A stretch of 64,000 nucleotides of DNA. It comes from Onishia taeanensis. Its GTDB lineage: Bacteria; Pseudomonadota; Gammaproteobacteria; Pseudomonadales; Halomonadaceae. The notes below the pieces were generated by a model. That model saw only the letters and a list, made by a program, of their open reading frames with translations. It was not told the DNA's origin and searched no databases. Location of the stretch: NCBI RefSeq assembly GCF_013349955.1, contig NZ_JABVXC010000002.1:124001-188000 (forward strand), written 5' to 3'. The position numbers and the translations under genes were made by a program. Below, piece after piece: positions 55,650 to 64,000 of this stretch; position 1 is the first letter of the stretch; each line of letters starts with the position of its first letter.

Positions 55650-56921
55650 TCAGAAATTTCCTTTGAACCAGCCCTTGATTCTCTCTAGAGCCGGCATCGC
55701 TTCCTTGAATCCCCGGGAGACGTCCTCCCTCTTCGGCTGCGCCGAAACGACCCGGCCCTGCCCCTGCCTGGCATCACGCATGCCGTAATGTAGCAAACCG
55801 ACTCCTGTCGAATAAATCGGGTTGCGCACCACATCGGCGAGCCCTCGCACGTTTTGGGGGCAAGCGATACGCACAGGCATGTGGAAGATCTCTTCGGCAA
55901 GCTCCACCACGCCTTCCATGCGTGATGTCCCACCCGTCAGCACCACCCCAGCCGCGACCAGGTCTTCGAATCCACTGCGGCGCAGCTCTTCTCGGACTAG
56001 CGTAAACAGCTCCTCATAGCGCGGCTCCACCACCTCGGCCAGTGCCTGTCGCGACAGGTCACGTGCTGGGCGGTCGCCGACGCTTGGCACCTTGATCATT
56101 TCATCGCTTGCGGCCAGCTGAGTCAGCGCGCAGGCATACTTGACCTTGATGTTTTCGGCGTACTGGGTCGGCGTACGCAACGCCATGGCGATATCATTGG
56201 TGACCTGATCACCGGCAATGGGAATGACCGCCGTATGCCGAATCGCCCCCTCGGTGAAGACCGCTATATCGGTGGTTCCACCGCCGATATCGACCATGCA
56301 GACACCCAGCTCACGCTCATCTTCGGTGAGTACCGCATGACTCGATGCCAGCTGCTCCAGAATGATCGCATCGACTTCGAGGCCGCAGCGACGCACGCAT
56401 TTCTCGATATTCTGGACGGCATTGAGCGCCGCCGTCACCAAATGTACCCGCGCCTCCAGACGCACACCCGACATCCCCAGCGGCTCGCGAATTCCCTCCT
56501 GGGTATCGATAGCGAATTCCTGAGGTAACACGTGCAGCACACGCTGACCTTCGGATATCGCCCTTGCCCGAGCTGAGTCAATCACTCGCTCGATGTCGGA
56601 AGAAGACACTTCACGGTCCTTGATGGCGACCACGCCATCGGAGTTCATCGAACTGATATGGCTACCGGCAATGCCGACATAAACCGAATGAATGTCGCAG
56701 CCGGCCATTAACTCGGCTTCCTCGACGGCCCGTTGAATCGATTGAACGGTCGATTCGATATTGATCACCACGCCCTTCTTCATCCCCCGAGAGGGATGCG
56801 AACCGATGCCGGCAATTTCGATGCCGCCATCGTCGCTGGGCTGACCGACGATCGCCACCACCTTGGATGTTCCGATATCCAGCCCGACTACCATATTGGA
56901 AGCGTTGGAATGTCCTGCCAT
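55650..56921 (-). CDS. ftsA: Cell division protein FtsA
   Basis: A 423-residue actin-like protein tethering FtsZ to the membrane. Motifs: VVGLDIGTSKVVAIVG, CMVDIGGGTTDIAVF and VVLTGGTSRMEG, and a C-terminal amphipathic helix ALERIKGWFKGNF. AGGAG lies 15 nt before ATG 56921, slightly far. Unlike the usual tight ftsQ-ftsA junction there is a 213-base gap upstream containing a promoter-like TATAAT and a perfect palindrome. Confidence 0.97.
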   Translation of the reverse strand: MAGHSNASNMVVGLDIGTSKVVAIVGQPSDDGGIEIAGIGSHPSRGMKKGVVINIESTVQSIQRAVEEAELMAGCDIHSVYVGIAGSHISSMNSDGVVAIKDREVSSSDIERVIDSARARAISEGQRVLHVLPQEFAIDTQEGIREPLGMSGVRLEARVHLVTAALNAVQNIEKCVRRCGLEVDAIILEQLASSHAVLTEDERELGVCMVDIGGGTTDIAVFTEGAIRHTAVIPIAGDQVTNDIAMALRTPTQYAENIKVKYACALTQLAASDEMIKVPSVGDRPARDLSRQALAEVVEPRYEELFTLVREELRRSGFEDLVAAGVVLTGGTSRMEGVVELAEEIFHMPVRIACPQNVRGLADVVRNPIYSTGVGLLHYGMRDARQGQGRVVSAQPKREDVSRGFKEAMPALERIKGWFKGNF

Positions 56922-56948
56922 GGGTCGGGAATACTCCTAGAAACTGTC

Positions 56949-56962
56949 CGGATGATCATCCG
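56949..56962. promoter_or_regulatory. Perfect 14-bp palindrome in ftsA leader
   Basis: CGGATGATCATCCG is fully symmetric. It lies between a -10-like box and the ftsA ribosome-binding site, a position suited to an operator or an mRNA hairpin. Confidence 0.5.
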
Positions 56963-56991
56963 TGAATCTGCAAAAAAGTTACATTGAGGCA

Positions 56992-56997
56992 ATTATA
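56992..56997 (-). promoter_or_regulatory. ftsA: Candidate -10 box of ftsA promoter
   Basis: A perfect TATAAT on the minus strand, 71-76 bases before the ftsA ATG, in an AT-rich gap; no strong -35 at 17 bases. Confidence 0.4.
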
Positions 56998-57134
56998 GGA
57001 ACAACTACCCCACTTTCACCACCCCAGCATAAAAACATGCCACACAATAAGCGGTTTTTTCACGGAAAGAAACACCTTGAACTCCCAGCTGGCGGGAGCT
57101 GCACCGAAAAAAGGTGTCTGCCCTCATTAAATCT

Positions 57135-57845
57135 TCACGGCTCGACGGGAGCGGTCTCGCCATGCCAGGCAACCGCTACGCCGTTGGGGTATCGCAGGTC
57201 GATGTAGCGAATTTGCGACGCTTCACTGCCCAATTGACGCCGCCAAGCGGACTCGAGTCGTGCCAGCCGGGCCTCCCGATCGCTACGGCCGAGCATGATC
57301 CAGACACCGCTACCAAACTGCATCCGCCAGGCCCCTCGAGGCTCGAGGCGCAGCTGACGAATATCGACGCCCAGCGTCGCGAGCTGTTGCCGCAAACGAT
57401 CATAATAGGCAAGGACTTCTGCTCCACTTCCATCCGGCCCGGCCAAGTCGGGCAGTCCCTTGGGGGGGGGCACCGAACCGAAAGCGAAGGGCTCGCCGCG
57501 GGGGTTGAGCAGTTCATCGTCATGCCAGCGTGCCACCGGCTCCTGCTCGAAGAGCTCCAGGGTCAGGGCATCAGGCCAGCGACGCGACACCCTCACCTCG
57601 TCGAGCCAGCCTATATCACGCACTCGCTGGCGCAGCTCGCCGAGATCAAGTGCCAGCCACGACTGCCCTTCGACCAGCGGCGCCAGTTGGTCTCGCAGGT
57701 AATCGGCGTTGACGTGCTCGAGTTCGCCACGGATCGATACTCGCTCAATGGGACGGTCCAGCCACAGCCACATCACGCGACCACCGGCCACCAGCAGCAC
57801 GATGAACAGAATCAGACCCAACCATGGCCCTCGGGAACGCTCCAT
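57135..57845 (-). CDS. ftsQ: Cell division protein FtsQ
   Basis: A 236-residue bitopic division protein. One membrane helix (WLGLILFIVLLVAGGRVMWLW) is followed by the POTRA domain (RVSIRGELEHVNADYLRDQL) and the beta domain (VRVSRRWPDALTLELFEQEPVARWHDDELLNPRGEPF, a hallmark FtsQ stretch). It joins FtsB-FtsL and regulates septal synthesis. It follows ddl by six bases. Confidence 0.96.
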   Translation of the reverse strand: MERSRGPWLGLILFIVLLVAGGRVMWLWLDRPIERVSIRGELEHVNADYLRDQLAPLVEGQSWLALDLGELRQRVRDIGWLDEVRVSRRWPDALTLELFEQEPVARWHDDELLNPRGEPFAFGSVPPPKGLPDLAGPDGSGAEVLAYYDRLRQQLATLGVDIRQLRLEPRGAWRMQFGSGVWIMLGRSDREARLARLESAWRRQLGSEASQIRYIDLRYPNGVAVAWHGETAPVEP

Positions 57846-57851
57846 TACCGG

Positions 57852-58814
57852 TCAGGTCTCCCGCGCAGCGTTGAGGCTGCTTTCGAGAATGCGCAGCACC
57901 AGTGCATCGAAGCCGATACCGGCATGCGCCGCCGCCTGCGGCACCAGGCTATGATCGGTCATGCCCGGCACGGTATTGGCCTCGAGCAACCAGAACTGCC
58001 CGTCGGCATCACGCATCATATCGACGCGCCCCCACCCCTTGGCGCCGATAGCCTCGAAGGCGCGACGGCTCAAGTCGCCAAGCGCCGCTTCGTCTTCGCT
58101 AGAGAGCCCGCAGGGCAGATGGTACAGGGTCTCGTTGGACAGGTACTTCGCCTCGTAGTCATAGAAGCCGCTAGGGACTTCGACCCGAATCGCCGGCAGC
58201 ACGCTGTCGCCGAGCAGCGACACCGTATATTCAGGCCCTTGGACGAAGCGTTCCGCCATCACGGCCGCATCGAAACGCGAGGCGTCACGGTACGCTGTCT
58301 CGAGGGCTTCGGGGCTCTCGACGATGGCGATGCCAATCGTCGAGCCCTCATGCACCGGCTTGACGATCAGCGGCAGACCCAGCGTCTCGCAGACGGACTG
58401 CCAGTCGGAGGCGGCATTCAGGGTCAGGCTCTCTGGCGTGGGCAGCCCGGCATTGTGCCAGACGGCCTTGGTGCGCTGCTTGTCCATGCCCAGCGCCGAG
58501 GCCAGTACACCGCTGCCGGTAAAGGGGATCTCGAGCAGCGATAACGCCCCCTGCAGGGTGCCGTCTTCGCCGACACCGCCGTGCAGGGCGATGAAGACCC
58601 GGTCCGGCGCCAGCGCCTGCAGGCCAGGAAGGCCACTCTCGGCCAGATCATAACCAATCGCATCGACGCCGCTGCGCTTGAGAGAGGCAAGGATCGCACT
58701 GCCGCTGATCAGCGACACCTCACGTTCGGCGGATGCACCTCCATAAACGACCACCACCCGACCAAAGCGCTCGGCGCCCACGTCTGGCTTCGTCATCATT
58801 GCATCATTGGTCAT
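57852..58814 (-). CDS. ddl: D-alanine-D-alanine ligase
   Basis: A 320-residue ATP-grasp ligase making D-Ala-D-Ala. Signatures: [48 protein letters not shown] and [23 protein letters not shown] 58814 overlaps the murC stop by four bases (ATGA) with AAGGTGG upstream. It is the DdlB-type gene of the division cluster. Confidence 0.97.
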   Translation of the reverse strand: MTNDAMMTKPDVGAERFGRVVVVYGGASAEREVSLISGSAILASLKRSGVDAIGYDLAESGLPGLQALAPDRVFIALHGGVGEDGTLQGALSLLEIPFTGSGVLASALGMDKQRTKAVWHNAGLPTPESLTLNAASDWQSVCETLGLPLIVKPVHEGSTIGIAIVESPEALETAYRDASRFDAAVMAERFVQGPEYTVSLLGDSVLPAIRVEVPSGFYDYEAKYLSNETLYHLPCGLSSEDEAALGDLSRRAFEAIGAKGWGRVDMMRDADGQFWLLEANTVPGMTDHSLVPQAAAHAGIGFDALVLRILESSLNAARET

Positions 58815-60277
58815 AGCACCACCTTATCGAGCTCGAGGCGTTGTTCGGCGAGACCCAGCGCGATTCCACCGACATCGCCGGCACCCTGGGTGATCAGGAT
58901 GTCGTCGGGACGCAGAATGCGCTTGAGCAGATCGGGAAGTTCCGCCTTGTGTTCGACAAACAGCGGATCGACCCGGCCACGCTGACGGATCGAGCCGGCG
59001 AGGGTCTTGCCCTCGGCGCCGGGAATCGGCGTCTCGCCGGCAGCATAGACATCCAGCAATACCAGCGTATCGACCCCAGACAGCACCCGCACGAAGTCCT
59101 CATACAGATCACGAGTACGCGAATAGCGGTGCGGCTGATAGACCATCACCAGTCGCCGCTTGGGCCAGCCGGCACGGATCGCCCGAATCACCATGTCCAC
59201 TTCTCGGGGATGGTGGCCGTAATCATCGACCAACATGACCTCGCCCTCACCGCTCGGCGCCGGAAATTCACCATGCACCTGGAAGCGGCGCCCGACGCCA
59301 GCAAAGCTGGCCAGGCCGCTGAGGATAGCGGCGTCGGAGACACCGGCATCGCAGGCAACAGCGATCGCCGCCAGGGCATTGAGGGCATTGTGTTCACCCG
59401 GCATCGCCAGGCGTACCGCCAGCGGCGACTGGCCGTCCGGGCGCAGCGCGGTGAAACGCACTTCACCGGCCTCCTGGACAAACTCGGTGATGCGGTAGTC
59501 GGCGTCTTCGCTGAAGCCGTAAGTGACGAACTGGCGATGCACCTGGCTCAACAGCCCACGCACGTGTTCATCGTCGATGCATAGCACGGCCAAACCGTAG
59601 AAGGGTAGATTGTGCAGAAACTCGACGAAGGTGCCCTTGAGGCGTTCGAAGTCGCCGCCATAGGTGCTCATGTGGTCGGCATCGATGTTGGTGACGATGG
59701 ACACCATCGGCTGCAAGTGCAGGAAGGAAGCATCCGATTCGTCGGCCTCGGCGACCAGATAATCACCTTCGCCGAGGCGCGCATTGGTACCAGCGCTGGT
59801 CAGCTTGCCACCAATCACGAAGGTCGGATCCAGCCCGCCCTCGGCCAACAGCGTCGAGGTGATACTGGTGGTAGTGGTCTTGCCATGGGTGCCGGCCACC
59901 GCGATGCCGTGGCGAAAGCGCATCAGCTCGGCGAGCATCTCGGCGCGACGCACCACCGGCACACGGTGTTCCTGGGCCCAGCGAATCTCGGGGTTCGACG
60001 GGTCGATGGCGGTGGACACTACCACTACATCGGCCTGCTCGACGTTCTCGGCGGCGTGCCCCAGCGCCACACGGATGCCGCACTGGCGCAAGTGGGCGAC
60101 CACCGGGGATTCCTTCACATCGCTACCGCTGACTTGGTAGCCCTGATTGGCCAGCACCTCGGCGATGCCACACATGCCGGCGCCGCCGATGCCGACGAAA
60201 TGAATGCGCCGGATGCGGCGCATGCCAGGCCCACGGACGTCACCGCCGGCCAGCGGGGATTGCTTGCTATCGTTCAC
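58811..60277 (-). CDS. murC: UDP-N-acetylmuramate-L-alanine ligase
   Basis: A 488-residue Mur ligase adding L-Ala. Motifs: [20 protein letters not shown] loop [20 protein letters not shown] and [13 protein letters not shown]. The last domain contains [17 protein letters not shown]. It overlaps murG by eleven bases. Confidence 0.97.
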   Translation of the reverse strand: MNDSKQSPLAGGDVRGPGMRRIRRIHFVGIGGAGMCGIAEVLANQGYQVSGSDVKESPVVAHLRQCGIRVALGHAAENVEQADVVVVSTAIDPSNPEIRWAQEHRVPVVRRAEMLAELMRFRHGIAVAGTHGKTTTTSITSTLLAEGGLDPTFVIGGKLTSAGTNARLGEGDYLVAEADESDASFLHLQPMVSIVTNIDADHMSTYGGDFERLKGTFVEFLHNLPFYGLAVLCIDDEHVRGLLSQVHRQFVTYGFSEDADYRITEFVQEAGEVRFTALRPDGQSPLAVRLAMPGEHNALNALAAIAVACDAGVSDAAILSGLASFAGVGRRFQVHGEFPAPSGEGEVMLVDDYGHHPREVDMVIRAIRAGWPKRRLVMVYQPHRYSRTRDLYEDFVRVLSGVDTLVLLDVYAAGETPIPGAEGKTLAGSIRQRGRVDPLFVEHKAELPDLLKRILRPDDILITQGAGDVGGIALGLAEQRLELDKVVL

Positions 60278-61355
60278 TGTCTATCTCCATGCAACCGGCC
60301 ACCAGGCGATCGACGGCATCCAGCCGAGCGTTGGCTCGGGCGCGGCTCGCCATGGTGGCCAGGGTATCGGGGACCAAGAGCGTCTCGAGCCGCGCGGCGA
60401 GCGCGGCCGGCGTGATCTCGGCCTGAGGCATCAGTTCACCGGCGCCGACATCCAGCAGCACCCGGGCATTGGCGGTCTGATGGTCATCCACCGCATGCGG
60501 GAAAGGCACCAGCAGCGCGGGCTTGGCGGCCGCTGCCAGCTCGGCCACGGTCAGGGCGCCAGCGCGACATACCACCAGATCGGCCCAGTCATAGGCTTCT
60601 GCCATGTCATCGATGAAGGCGCTGACCTCGGCGGTCACGCCCTGCTCGGCATAGCTTTCGCGAGTTGCCGTGTCCTTGTCGCGCCCAGCCTGATGACGCA
60701 CCTCGGGTCTTTGTTCCGCCGCGAGCTTGGCCAACGCCGCCGGTAGCTGATCGTTGAGCGCCTTGGCGCCCAGCGACCCCCCCACCACCAGCAGGCGCAG
60801 CGGGCGGCTGCGCAGCGTGGCCACGTCGCGGGGAGTTTCACCCAGAGCGGCAATATCGGCGCGCACCGGGTTGCCGATCACCTCGGCGCGACCGGGGAAA
60901 GCCCCCGGAAAGGCGGCATAGACCCGTCGCGCTAGCCGCGAAAGCGCCTTGTTGGTCATGCCGGCCACGGCATTCTGTTCGTGAATCAACAGCGGACAGC
61001 GGGTCAGCCAGGCGGCCAGGCCGCCCGGACCACTGGCAAAACCGCCCATGCCCACCACCAGGTCCGGCTTGAAACGGGCGATTACCCCCCGGGCCTGCCA
61101 GATGGCTCGACTCAGCCGCCAGGGTGCCGACAGCCAGCCCGCCGGCCCGTTGCCGCGCAGCCCGGCAATATCAATCTGGTGAAGCACAATACCGGCCTCG
61201 GGTACCAGGCGATTCTCGATGCCCCGCGGGCTACCGAGCCATTCGACGCGCACGCCACGGGCCTCGAGGCCGCGAGCCAGCGACAGCGCCGGAATCACAT
61301 GCCCGCCGGTGCCGCCGGCCATGATCAGCACCCGCTCAAGTCTTGATTCAGTCAC
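60267..61355 (-). CDS. murG: Undecaprenyl-PP-MurNAc-pentapeptide GlcNAc transferase
   Basis: A 362-residue membrane-associated glycosyltransferase that forms lipid II from lipid I. Glycine-rich loop [19 protein letters not shown], second loop [30 protein letters not shown] and [27 protein letters not shown] chose GTG 61355 (three nt past GGAGAGCG region) that overlaps the ftsW stop; ATG 61322 would cut into the first strand. Confidence 0.95.
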   Translation of the reverse strand: MTESRLERVLIMAGGTGGHVIPALSLARGLEARGVRVEWLGSPRGIENRLVPEAGIVLHQIDIAGLRGNGPAGWLSAPWRLSRAIWQARGVIARFKPDLVVGMGGFASGPGGLAAWLTRCPLLIHEQNAVAGMTNKALSRLARRVYAAFPGAFPGRAEVIGNPVRADIAALGETPRDVATLRSRPLRLLVVGGSLGAKALNDQLPAALAKLAAEQRPEVRHQAGRDKDTATRESYAEQGVTAEVSAFIDDMAEAYDWADLVVCRAGALTVAELAAAAKPALLVPFPHAVDDHQTANARVLLDVGAGELMPQAEITPAALAARLETLLVPDTLATMASRARANARLDAVDRLVAGCMEIDSER

Positions 61356-62571
61356 GCACGCTCTCCCTGCGAGTCGGTGTCTGGTTAGGCTGGGCCTTGC
61401 TCGATGAGGGCCGGGGCGCCGTCGGGCGAGCCCGACGCACAACCTGCCGCGTCTCGATATCAACCCTCAGCAACAGTGCCACCATGACGGCACTGATCAC
61501 CAAGCTCGAGCCGCCGTAGCTCAGAAGCGGCAGGGTCAGGCCCTTGGTCGGCAGCATGCCGGTACTCACCGAAATATTGATGAAGGCCTGGGCGCCGATG
61601 ATCAGGGCGATACCGTAGCTGAGGTAGGCAGCGAACGGCAATTTGGCAAGCTCCGCGCGCCGCCCCACCGCCAGTGCCCGAATGACCAGCAGTGCGAAAA
61701 GCCCAACCACCGTGATGGCGCCAATCAGACCCAGCTCTTCGGCAATCACCGCGAAAACGAAATCGGTATGCGCCTCGGGCAGGTAGAAGAGCTTTTGTAC
61801 GCTGTTGCCCAGCCCCAGGCCAAACCAGTGGCCGCGGCCATAGGCGATCAGCGCCTGGGTCAGCTGATAGCCGCTGGCGAACTGGTCCGCCCAGGGGTCC
61901 GAGAAGCTGGTCAGCCTCGCCATGCGGTAGGGTTCGGCGATTGCCAGCAGAAGCCCTAGCGCCGCCAACAGCACCAACAGCAGCAGAAAACGCCACATCG
62001 GCGCCCCCGCCATCAGCAGCATGCCCATCACGCAGCCGGTTATCACCACCACCGAGCCATAATCGGGCTCTAGAATCAGCAGCAAGGCGACCACGCCCGT
62101 CACCAGCAAGGGCCGCAGGAAGGCGCCCCAGGTCTTGCGTACCATCGGCAAGAAGCGCTCGAGATAGCCGGCCATATAGGCGATCATGCACAGCTTGGCG
62201 ATCTCGGAGGGCTGCAAGTTGAGAGGCAAACCGGGGATCGACAGCCAGCGGGTACTGCCGTTGACCTCACGGCCGACGATAAGCACCACCAGCAATAAAA
62301 AGACGGCGACGCCCAACAGTAATTGGCCGTTGACCCGCCACCAGCCCAGCGGCACCCACAGCACCGCATAGCCCACCGCGATCGCCATGACCACGAAGAG
62401 TCCATGGCGAATACTGAAGTAGAAGGGATTACCGGTAAGCCCCGACGCGACTTCACTGGAAGCCGAGGTGACCATCACCCAGCCCACCAACATCAGCGAC
62501 AGGGCCGACAGCAACAACCAACCATCGAAGGGCTGGTGTGCGGTGGACAAGCGCTCGCGAAGCCCTTTCAT
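61348..62571 (-). CDS. ftsW: Septal peptidoglycan glycosyltransferase FtsW
   Basis: A 407-residue SEDS protein with ten predicted membrane helices. SEDS marks: LQPSEIAKLCMIAYMAGYLER and the periplasmic catalytic Asp region AYGRGHWFGLGLGNSVQKLFYLPEAHTDFVFAVIAEELG, then LPLLSYGGSSLVISAVM. A Pro/Arg/Ser-rich cytoplasmic tail of about 30 residues follows the last helix. It polymerises lipid II at the septum with FtsI. It overlaps murD by four bases. Confidence 0.96.
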   Translation of the reverse strand: MKGLRERLSTAHQPFDGWLLLSALSLMLVGWVMVTSASSEVASGLTGNPFYFSIRHGLFVVMAIAVGYAVLWVPLGWWRVNGQLLLGVAVFLLLVVLIVGREVNGSTRWLSIPGLPLNLQPSEIAKLCMIAYMAGYLERFLPMVRKTWGAFLRPLLVTGVVALLLILEPDYGSVVVITGCVMGMLLMAGAPMWRFLLLLVLLAALGLLLAIAEPYRMARLTSFSDPWADQFASGYQLTQALIAYGRGHWFGLGLGNSVQKLFYLPEAHTDFVFAVIAEELGLIGAITVVGLFALLVIRALAVGRRAELAKLPFAAYLSYGIALIIGAQAFINISVSTGMLPTKGLTLPLLSYGGSSLVISAVMVALLLRVDIETRQVVRRARPTAPRPSSSKAQPNQTPTRRESVRD

Positions 62572-63950
62572 TCGCCCTCTCCCAGCGTCGTCAGCACCCA
62601 GTCGCGGAAGGCATCTCCGCGGGCCATGTAATGGGGGAACTGATCGAGACTCGCACAGGCCGGCGAGAGCAGTACCGCATCCCCGGGCCGGGCAACCATA
62701 TGCGCCCGCTTCAGGGCAGAGGTCAGATCATCGACCCGAGTCACGGTGACGCTCTCGTTCAGAGCCGTCGCCAAACGCGCGGCATCGGCACCGAACACCA
62801 CCACTTCACGGGCATGACGGGAAAGCGGCGCGGCCAGGGGGGAAAAATCGGCCCCCTTGCCCACGCCGCCGGCCAATAGCACTAGGCGACCCTCGAGTGT
62901 CGGCCCCAGGCCTTCGATGGCCGCCAGGGTGGCGCCCACATTGGTGCCCTTGGAATCGTTGATCCAGAGGATGTCATTGGCCTTGGCCACCAGTTCGCCA
63001 CGGTGGGCAAGCCCGGCGAAACGCTCGAGCACCCTCCGCATGGCCACAAGTGGCAGCCCCAGGCGCCTTCCCATGGCCATTGCGGCCAGGGCATTGGCCT
63101 GATTGTGACGCCCGGGCAGGCGCACTGCGGCAGCCGGCATCAGAGGGATGTCGCCATGCATCAGCCAGGGCGCTGTGCCCTGACCGTCATCATGGTCCGC
63201 AATGCCCCAGTCATCAGCGGCCGGCGCCCCGGTCGTGAAGCGATCCAGTGCCGGCAGCGGAGCAGCCGGCCAGGTCATGGGGTCATCGACGTTGACGACG
63301 CCATGCGCCGCTCCGCGGAAGATACCAAGTTTGGCGGCGCGATACCCTGCCAGGTCGCCATGGCGGTCCAGGTGGTCTTCGCAGAGGTTGAGAAAGGCCG
63401 CCGTTTCGGCGCCGAGCCAAGGCGTGGTCTCGAGCTGGAAGCTCGACAGCTCCAGCACGTAGAGCTCGGCATCGGGCACCTCTGCCAACAGATCCAGCGC
63501 CGGCGTACCCAGGTTACCGCCCACCGCGACGCGCCGGCCGGCCTCCAGGGCCATATCGCCGAGCAAGGTGGTCACGGTGGACTTGGCGTTGGCGCCGGTA
63601 ATGGCGGCGATCGGCGCACGGGCCGCGCGCACGAAGAGTGCAATCTCACCGACCAGGCGCGGCCGCCCTTCTTTATCGACAGCCGAAAGCGATGGCAGGC
63701 CCGGCGTTTTCGGGTCGACGCCGGGGCTCAGCACCACTTCGGTGGCCGCCGACATGTCGAGCGAGTCGAGCGACCCGCAGTGGATGGCAACGCCAGGATG
63801 CTCCGCCCGCACGGCATCGAGGCCGGGCGGAGCGTCACGGGTATCGGCGATCATGAAGGGAGTACCCAGGCGCGACAGGTGTCGAGCAATGGCGCGGCCC
63901 GACACGCCGAGCCCCACCACCAGGGTCATCCCCTTGGGGACCACAGCCAT
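62568..63950 (-). CDS. murD: UDP-N-acetylmuramoylalanine-D-glutamate ligase
   Basis: A 460-residue Mur ligase adding D-Glu. Motifs: LVVGLGVSGRAIARHLSRLG, AITGANAKSTVTTLLGDM (the usual GTNGKST loop reads GANAKST here), LNLCEDHLDRHGDL, LPGRHNQANALAAMA and WINDSKGTNVGATLAAIEG. The start ATG 63950 overlaps the mraY stop by one base (TGATG). The GANAKST loop is shared with many gammaproteobacterial MurD enzymes. Confidence 0.96.
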   Translation of the reverse strand: MAVVPKGMTLVVGLGVSGRAIARHLSRLGTPFMIADTRDAPPGLDAVRAEHPGVAIHCGSLDSLDMSAATEVVLSPGVDPKTPGLPSLSAVDKEGRPRLVGEIALFVRAARAPIAAITGANAKSTVTTLLGDMALEAGRRVAVGGNLGTPALDLLAEVPDAELYVLELSSFQLETTPWLGAETAAFLNLCEDHLDRHGDLAGYRAAKLGIFRGAAHGVVNVDDPMTWPAAPLPALDRFTTGAPAADDWGIADHDDGQGTAPWLMHGDIPLMPAAAVRLPGRHNQANALAAMAMGRRLGLPLVAMRRVLERFAGLAHRGELVAKANDILWINDSKGTNVGATLAAIEGLGPTLEGRLVLLAGGVGKGADFSPLAAPLSRHAREVVVFGADAARLATALNESVTVTRVDDLTSALKRAHMVARPGDAVLLSPACASLDQFPHYMARGDAFRDWVLTTLGEGE

Positions 63951-64000
63951 CAGCGCACCTTCAGGGTCGCGAGTCCCAGCAGCACCAGCACTACCGTGAT
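63950..64000 (-). CDS. mraY: Phospho-MurNAc-pentapeptide transferase (partial, C-terminus)
   Basis: Only the last 16 codons and the stop are in the window: ITVVLVLLGLATLKVR. This hydrophobic end followed by LKVR or LKLR is typical of MraY, and mraY always precedes murD in this cluster. It forms lipid I on the inner membrane. Confidence 0.85.
   Translation of the reverse strand: MTVVLVLLGLATLKVR

Overview
The window reads as chromosomal core DNA from a GC-rich, moderately halophilic gammaproteobacterium, most likely a member of the Halomonadaceae (Halomonas or Chromohalobacter type). This rests on protein character and on gene order that matches, block by block, what I recall from Pseudomonas aeruginosa. 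No database search was run. I see no rRNA, tRNA, insertion sequence, prophage or CRISPR array. Almost all long genes are on the minus strand.

Layout. 1-2.0 kb: the 5' part of a DEAD-box RNA helicase (rhlB-like), then a small basic protein translationally coupled to exonuclease III (xthA). 2.0-7.2 kb: a six-gene TonB2/TtpC-type energy-transduction operon (DUF3450, TtpC, ExbB, ExbD, TonB, TPR protein) with a Fur-box-like site in front. 7.4-11.2 kb: etfBA divergent from ETF-ubiquinone oxidoreductase, with a PsrA-like palindrome between them. 11.7-28.2 kb: a long minus-strand run covering sulfurtransferase, a UvrD-like helicase, DUF1285, tatD, pilZ, holB, tmk, mltG, pabC, fabF, acpP, fabG, fabD, plsX, rpmF and yceD, then maf (plus strand), sppA and a HAD phosphatase. 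28.3-32.9 kb: rluC divergent from rne (RNase E), with a leader of nearly 500 nt and a long repeat-built RNase E tail. 33.0-42.0 kb: an eight-gene cell-envelope operon exbB-exbD-msbA-lpxK-ycaR-kdsB-ptp-murB, with comEC just upstream. 42.1-44.7 kb: DUF2062, lolD and one lolC/E gene. 44.9-47.0 kb: aguA-aguB for agmatine to putrescine. 47.1-64.0 kb: Nudix/TenI fusion, argJ, secA, a secA leader ORF, dciA (plus), lpxC, ftsZ, ftsA, ftsQ, ddl, murC, murG, ftsW, murD and the end of mraY, i.e. the 3' half of the division and cell-wall (dcw) cluster.

How the genes work together. The window is dominated by envelope biogenesis: fatty-acid supply, lipid A and Kdo, lipid A flipping, lipoprotein release, peptidoglycan precursors and division. 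It also carries protein export (secA), DNA replication (holB, tmk, dciA) and RNA decay (rne, rhlB).

The most interesting item is a 114-codon secretory ORF directly upstream of secA, where secM lies in E. coli. It encodes a signal-peptide-like N-terminus and ends in RRGPPCQVV. The RGPP near the C-terminus resembles the RAPP-type ribosome-arrest motifs known from Sec-linked arrest peptides. I propose it is a secretion-monitoring arrest peptide that controls secA. Other observations worth checking are a predicted leaderless yceD-rpmF mRNA, the Fur and PsrA sites, a tandem stop-codon repeat between kdsB and ptp, and an uncharacterised hairpin-rich region at 11.24-11.57 kb.
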